Shown: positions 4,990-6,205 of the stretch, one piece after another
Numbering within the stretch: position 1 is the stretch's first letter
Layout of the letters: every line of letters begins with the position of its first letter
Assembly: GCA_028698765.1 (NCBI GenBank)
Contig: JAQVVW010000096.1
Span: 1 to 6,205 of the forward strand
Length of the DNA: 6,205 nucleotides
Direction of reading: 5' to 3'
From: Methanoculleus sp.
GTDB lineage: Archaea; Halobacteriota; Methanomicrobia; Methanomicrobiales; Methanoculleaceae
Notes under the pieces: generated by a model
Told to the model about the DNA's origin: nothing
Seen by the model: only the letters and a program-made list of their open reading frames with translations
The model's database searches: none
Program-made: the position numbers and the translations under genes

Positions 4990-6205
4990 ATGGTCACCCG
5001 GTTCCAGCGCTACCGCCAGATCGGTGATGTGCTGGTCAAATACGGCTTCGGGATCCTCGTCGAAGAGTTCGTTCCCGGCGGAGACCGGCTGCGGGGGCTC
5101 GGGAAGACCCGGAAAGACGAACGGTCGGTCTACGAGCGGATCCGGCTCGCCATCGAGGAACTGGGACCCACTTACGTCAAGTTCGGCCAGATCATGAGCA
5201 CCCGCCGGGAACTCCTCCCCCCCGAGATGGTCGAGGAACTGCAGAAACTCCAGGATCGGGTCGCCCCGGTCCCTTACGCCGATATCCGGCCGGTGATCGC
5301 GCGGCATTGCAGGAACCTCGAGGAATGCTTCGACATCATTGAGGCGGAGCCGGTCGCATCGGCCTCGCTCTCGCAGGTGCACCGCGCCGTGACGCGGGAC
5401 GGCCGGATCCTCGCCCTCAAGGTGCAGCGCCCGGGGATCGCCGAGTTGATCGAGACCGATATCACGATCCTGCGATCGCTCGCAAAGCGGGCGAACGCGC
5501 TCTTCCCCGACCTGCGGGTCTACAACCCGGAGGGGATGGTGGACGAGTTCGTGACCCAGATCCGGCGCGAACTCGATTTCACCCAGGATGGGATGAACGC
5601 GGAGCGCCTCAGGCGGAACCTCGCTGACCTGCCGTGCGTGAGGATCCCCCGCATCCACTGGGACCTCTCCGGCCCTGCCATGCTTGCGATGGACTACATG
5701 GAGGGTGTACGGATCGATGACGTGGAGGCGATCCAGGCCCTCGGCCTCTCCCCGGGGGATATCGCCGCGACAGGGTTTGAGGCCTACGTCAAGCAGATCT
5801 TCGTCGACGGTTTCTTTCACGGCGACCCCCACCCGGGCAATCTTCTCGTGACACGCCAGGGCGAGGTCGTCTTCCTTGACTACGGCATCGTCGGCGTCCT
5901 CCGCCCGGAGCGGCGGCGGGTCTTCGTGGACCTCCTCCTCGCCATGAGCGGAACGGACGTCGCCGGGGTGATCTCGGCGCTCAAGAAGCTCGACGTCCGG
6001 ATCGATCCGGCGGTGCTCGATGAGGTGAAAGACGATCTCTATGTGGTCCTGCTCGACTACCGGGAGACGAAGATCGAGCAGGTGAACTTCGGGACGGCGA
6101 TCCGGGGCCTGACCGAGACCCTCCGCAGGTACCGTATCCGGGTGCCGTCGACCCTGATGATCATGATGAAGGTGATCGTCATGGTGATGGATATCGGCAC
6201 CCGGC
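4990..6205 (+). CDS. ubiB: UbiB/ABC1/ADCK-family atypical kinase (3' end outside window)
   Basis: The first 405 residues of a UbiB-family protein kinase-like ATPase are present; the family is usually about 500-560 residues, ending in two membrane helices that would lie past the window. COQ8/UbiB members support isoprenoid-quinone synthesis and are thought to use ATPase activity at the membrane. Seen in order are the KxGQ motif in YVKFGQIMSTRRELLP (63-77), the Ala-rich nucleotide loop VASASLSQVHRA (122-133) and the lysine at 144 in LALKVQRPG. Next come the ExD motif RRELDF (192-197), the catalytic loop FFHGDPHPGNLL (275-286; Asp279, Asn284) and the metal-binding LDYGIVG (296-302), where DYG replaces the common DFG. 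All catalytic positions are kept, so activity is expected. ATG 4990 fits the usual N terminus and has no ribosome binding site at normal distance, consistent with a leaderless message. In a methanogen expected to lack quinones the pathway served is unknown. Confidence 0.92.
   Translation, partial: MVTRFQRYRQIGDVLVKYGFGILVEEFVPGGDRLRGLGKTRKDERSVYERIRLAIEELGPTYVKFGQIMSTRRELLPPEMVEELQKLQDRVAPVPYADIRPVIARHCRNLEECFDIIEAEPVASASLSQVHRAVTRDGRILALKVQRPGIAELIETDITILRSLAKRANALFPDLRVYNPEGMVDEFVTQIRRELDFTQDGMNAERLRRNLADLPCVRIPRIHWDLSGPAMLAMDYMEGVRIDDVEAIQALGLSPGDIAATGFEAYVKQIFVDGFFHGDPHPGNLLVTRQGEVVFLDYGIVGVLRPERRRVFVDLLLAMSGTDVAGVISALKKLDVRIDPAVLDEVKDDLYVVLLDYRETKIEQVNFGTAIRGLTETLRRYRIRVPSTLMIMMKVIVMVMDIGTR

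Noticed and set aside
4404..4997. Minus-strand open frame of 197 codons across the transporter end
   Set aside because: Its product is an Asp, Glu and Arg repeat-like sequence produced by reading a hydrophobic membrane-protein gene backwards; no domain is seen.

Overview
The window looks like a piece of a high-GC euryarchaeal chromosome, most probably a hydrogenotrophic methanogen of the Methanomicrobiales and possibly Methanoculleus-like. The grounds are a methanofuran-pathway decarboxylase (MfnA), an archaeal-type hypoxanthine/guanine phosphoribosyltransferase, a single-chain archaeal Dph2, a METTL5-like methyltransferase, GGTGA-type ribosome binding sites, and a TTAAGTAT-type TATA box. The genus is inferred from general resemblance, not from a search. 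I see seven genes, all on the + strand, with almost no non-coding DNA.

Layout. From 1 to 4946 there is one tightly packed train of six genes: the 3' end of phosphoenolpyruvate synthase (1-599), mfnA (592-1689), hpt (1682-2233), dph2 (2211-3164), a METTL5-like RNA methyltransferase (3161-3772) and a fosmidomycin-resistance-like MFS transporter (3777-4946). Neighbours overlap by 8, 8, about 23 and 4 bases, and the last pair is separated by 4 bases. No internal promoter or terminator is convincing, so these genes are probably co-transcribed and translationally coupled. A 43-base gap (4947-4989) follows. It holds a TATA box (4959-4967) at the right distance for a leaderless transcript starting at the ATG at 4990. 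That ATG begins a UbiB/ABC1-family atypical kinase, which runs off the 3' edge of the window.

How the genes fit together. PEP synthase (gluconeogenesis), MfnA (tyramine for methanofuran and possibly beta-alanine for CoA) and Hpt (purine salvage) are central and cofactor metabolism. Dph2 (first step of diphthamide on elongation factor 2) and the METTL5-like enzyme (probable small-subunit rRNA m6A) form an ATGA-overlapping pair that would both tune the translation machinery. The MFS protein and UbiB kinase are membrane-associated, and their physiological substrates in a methanogen are unclear.

The most interesting non-coding signal is a perfect 12-bp inverted repeat (4938-4949 and 4978-4989). 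It is centred on the ubiB TATA box, with one arm covering the MFS stop codon and the other ending right at the ubiB start codon. It may be an operator or an RNA hairpin. I found no obvious defence system, mobile element, CRISPR array or RNA gene.
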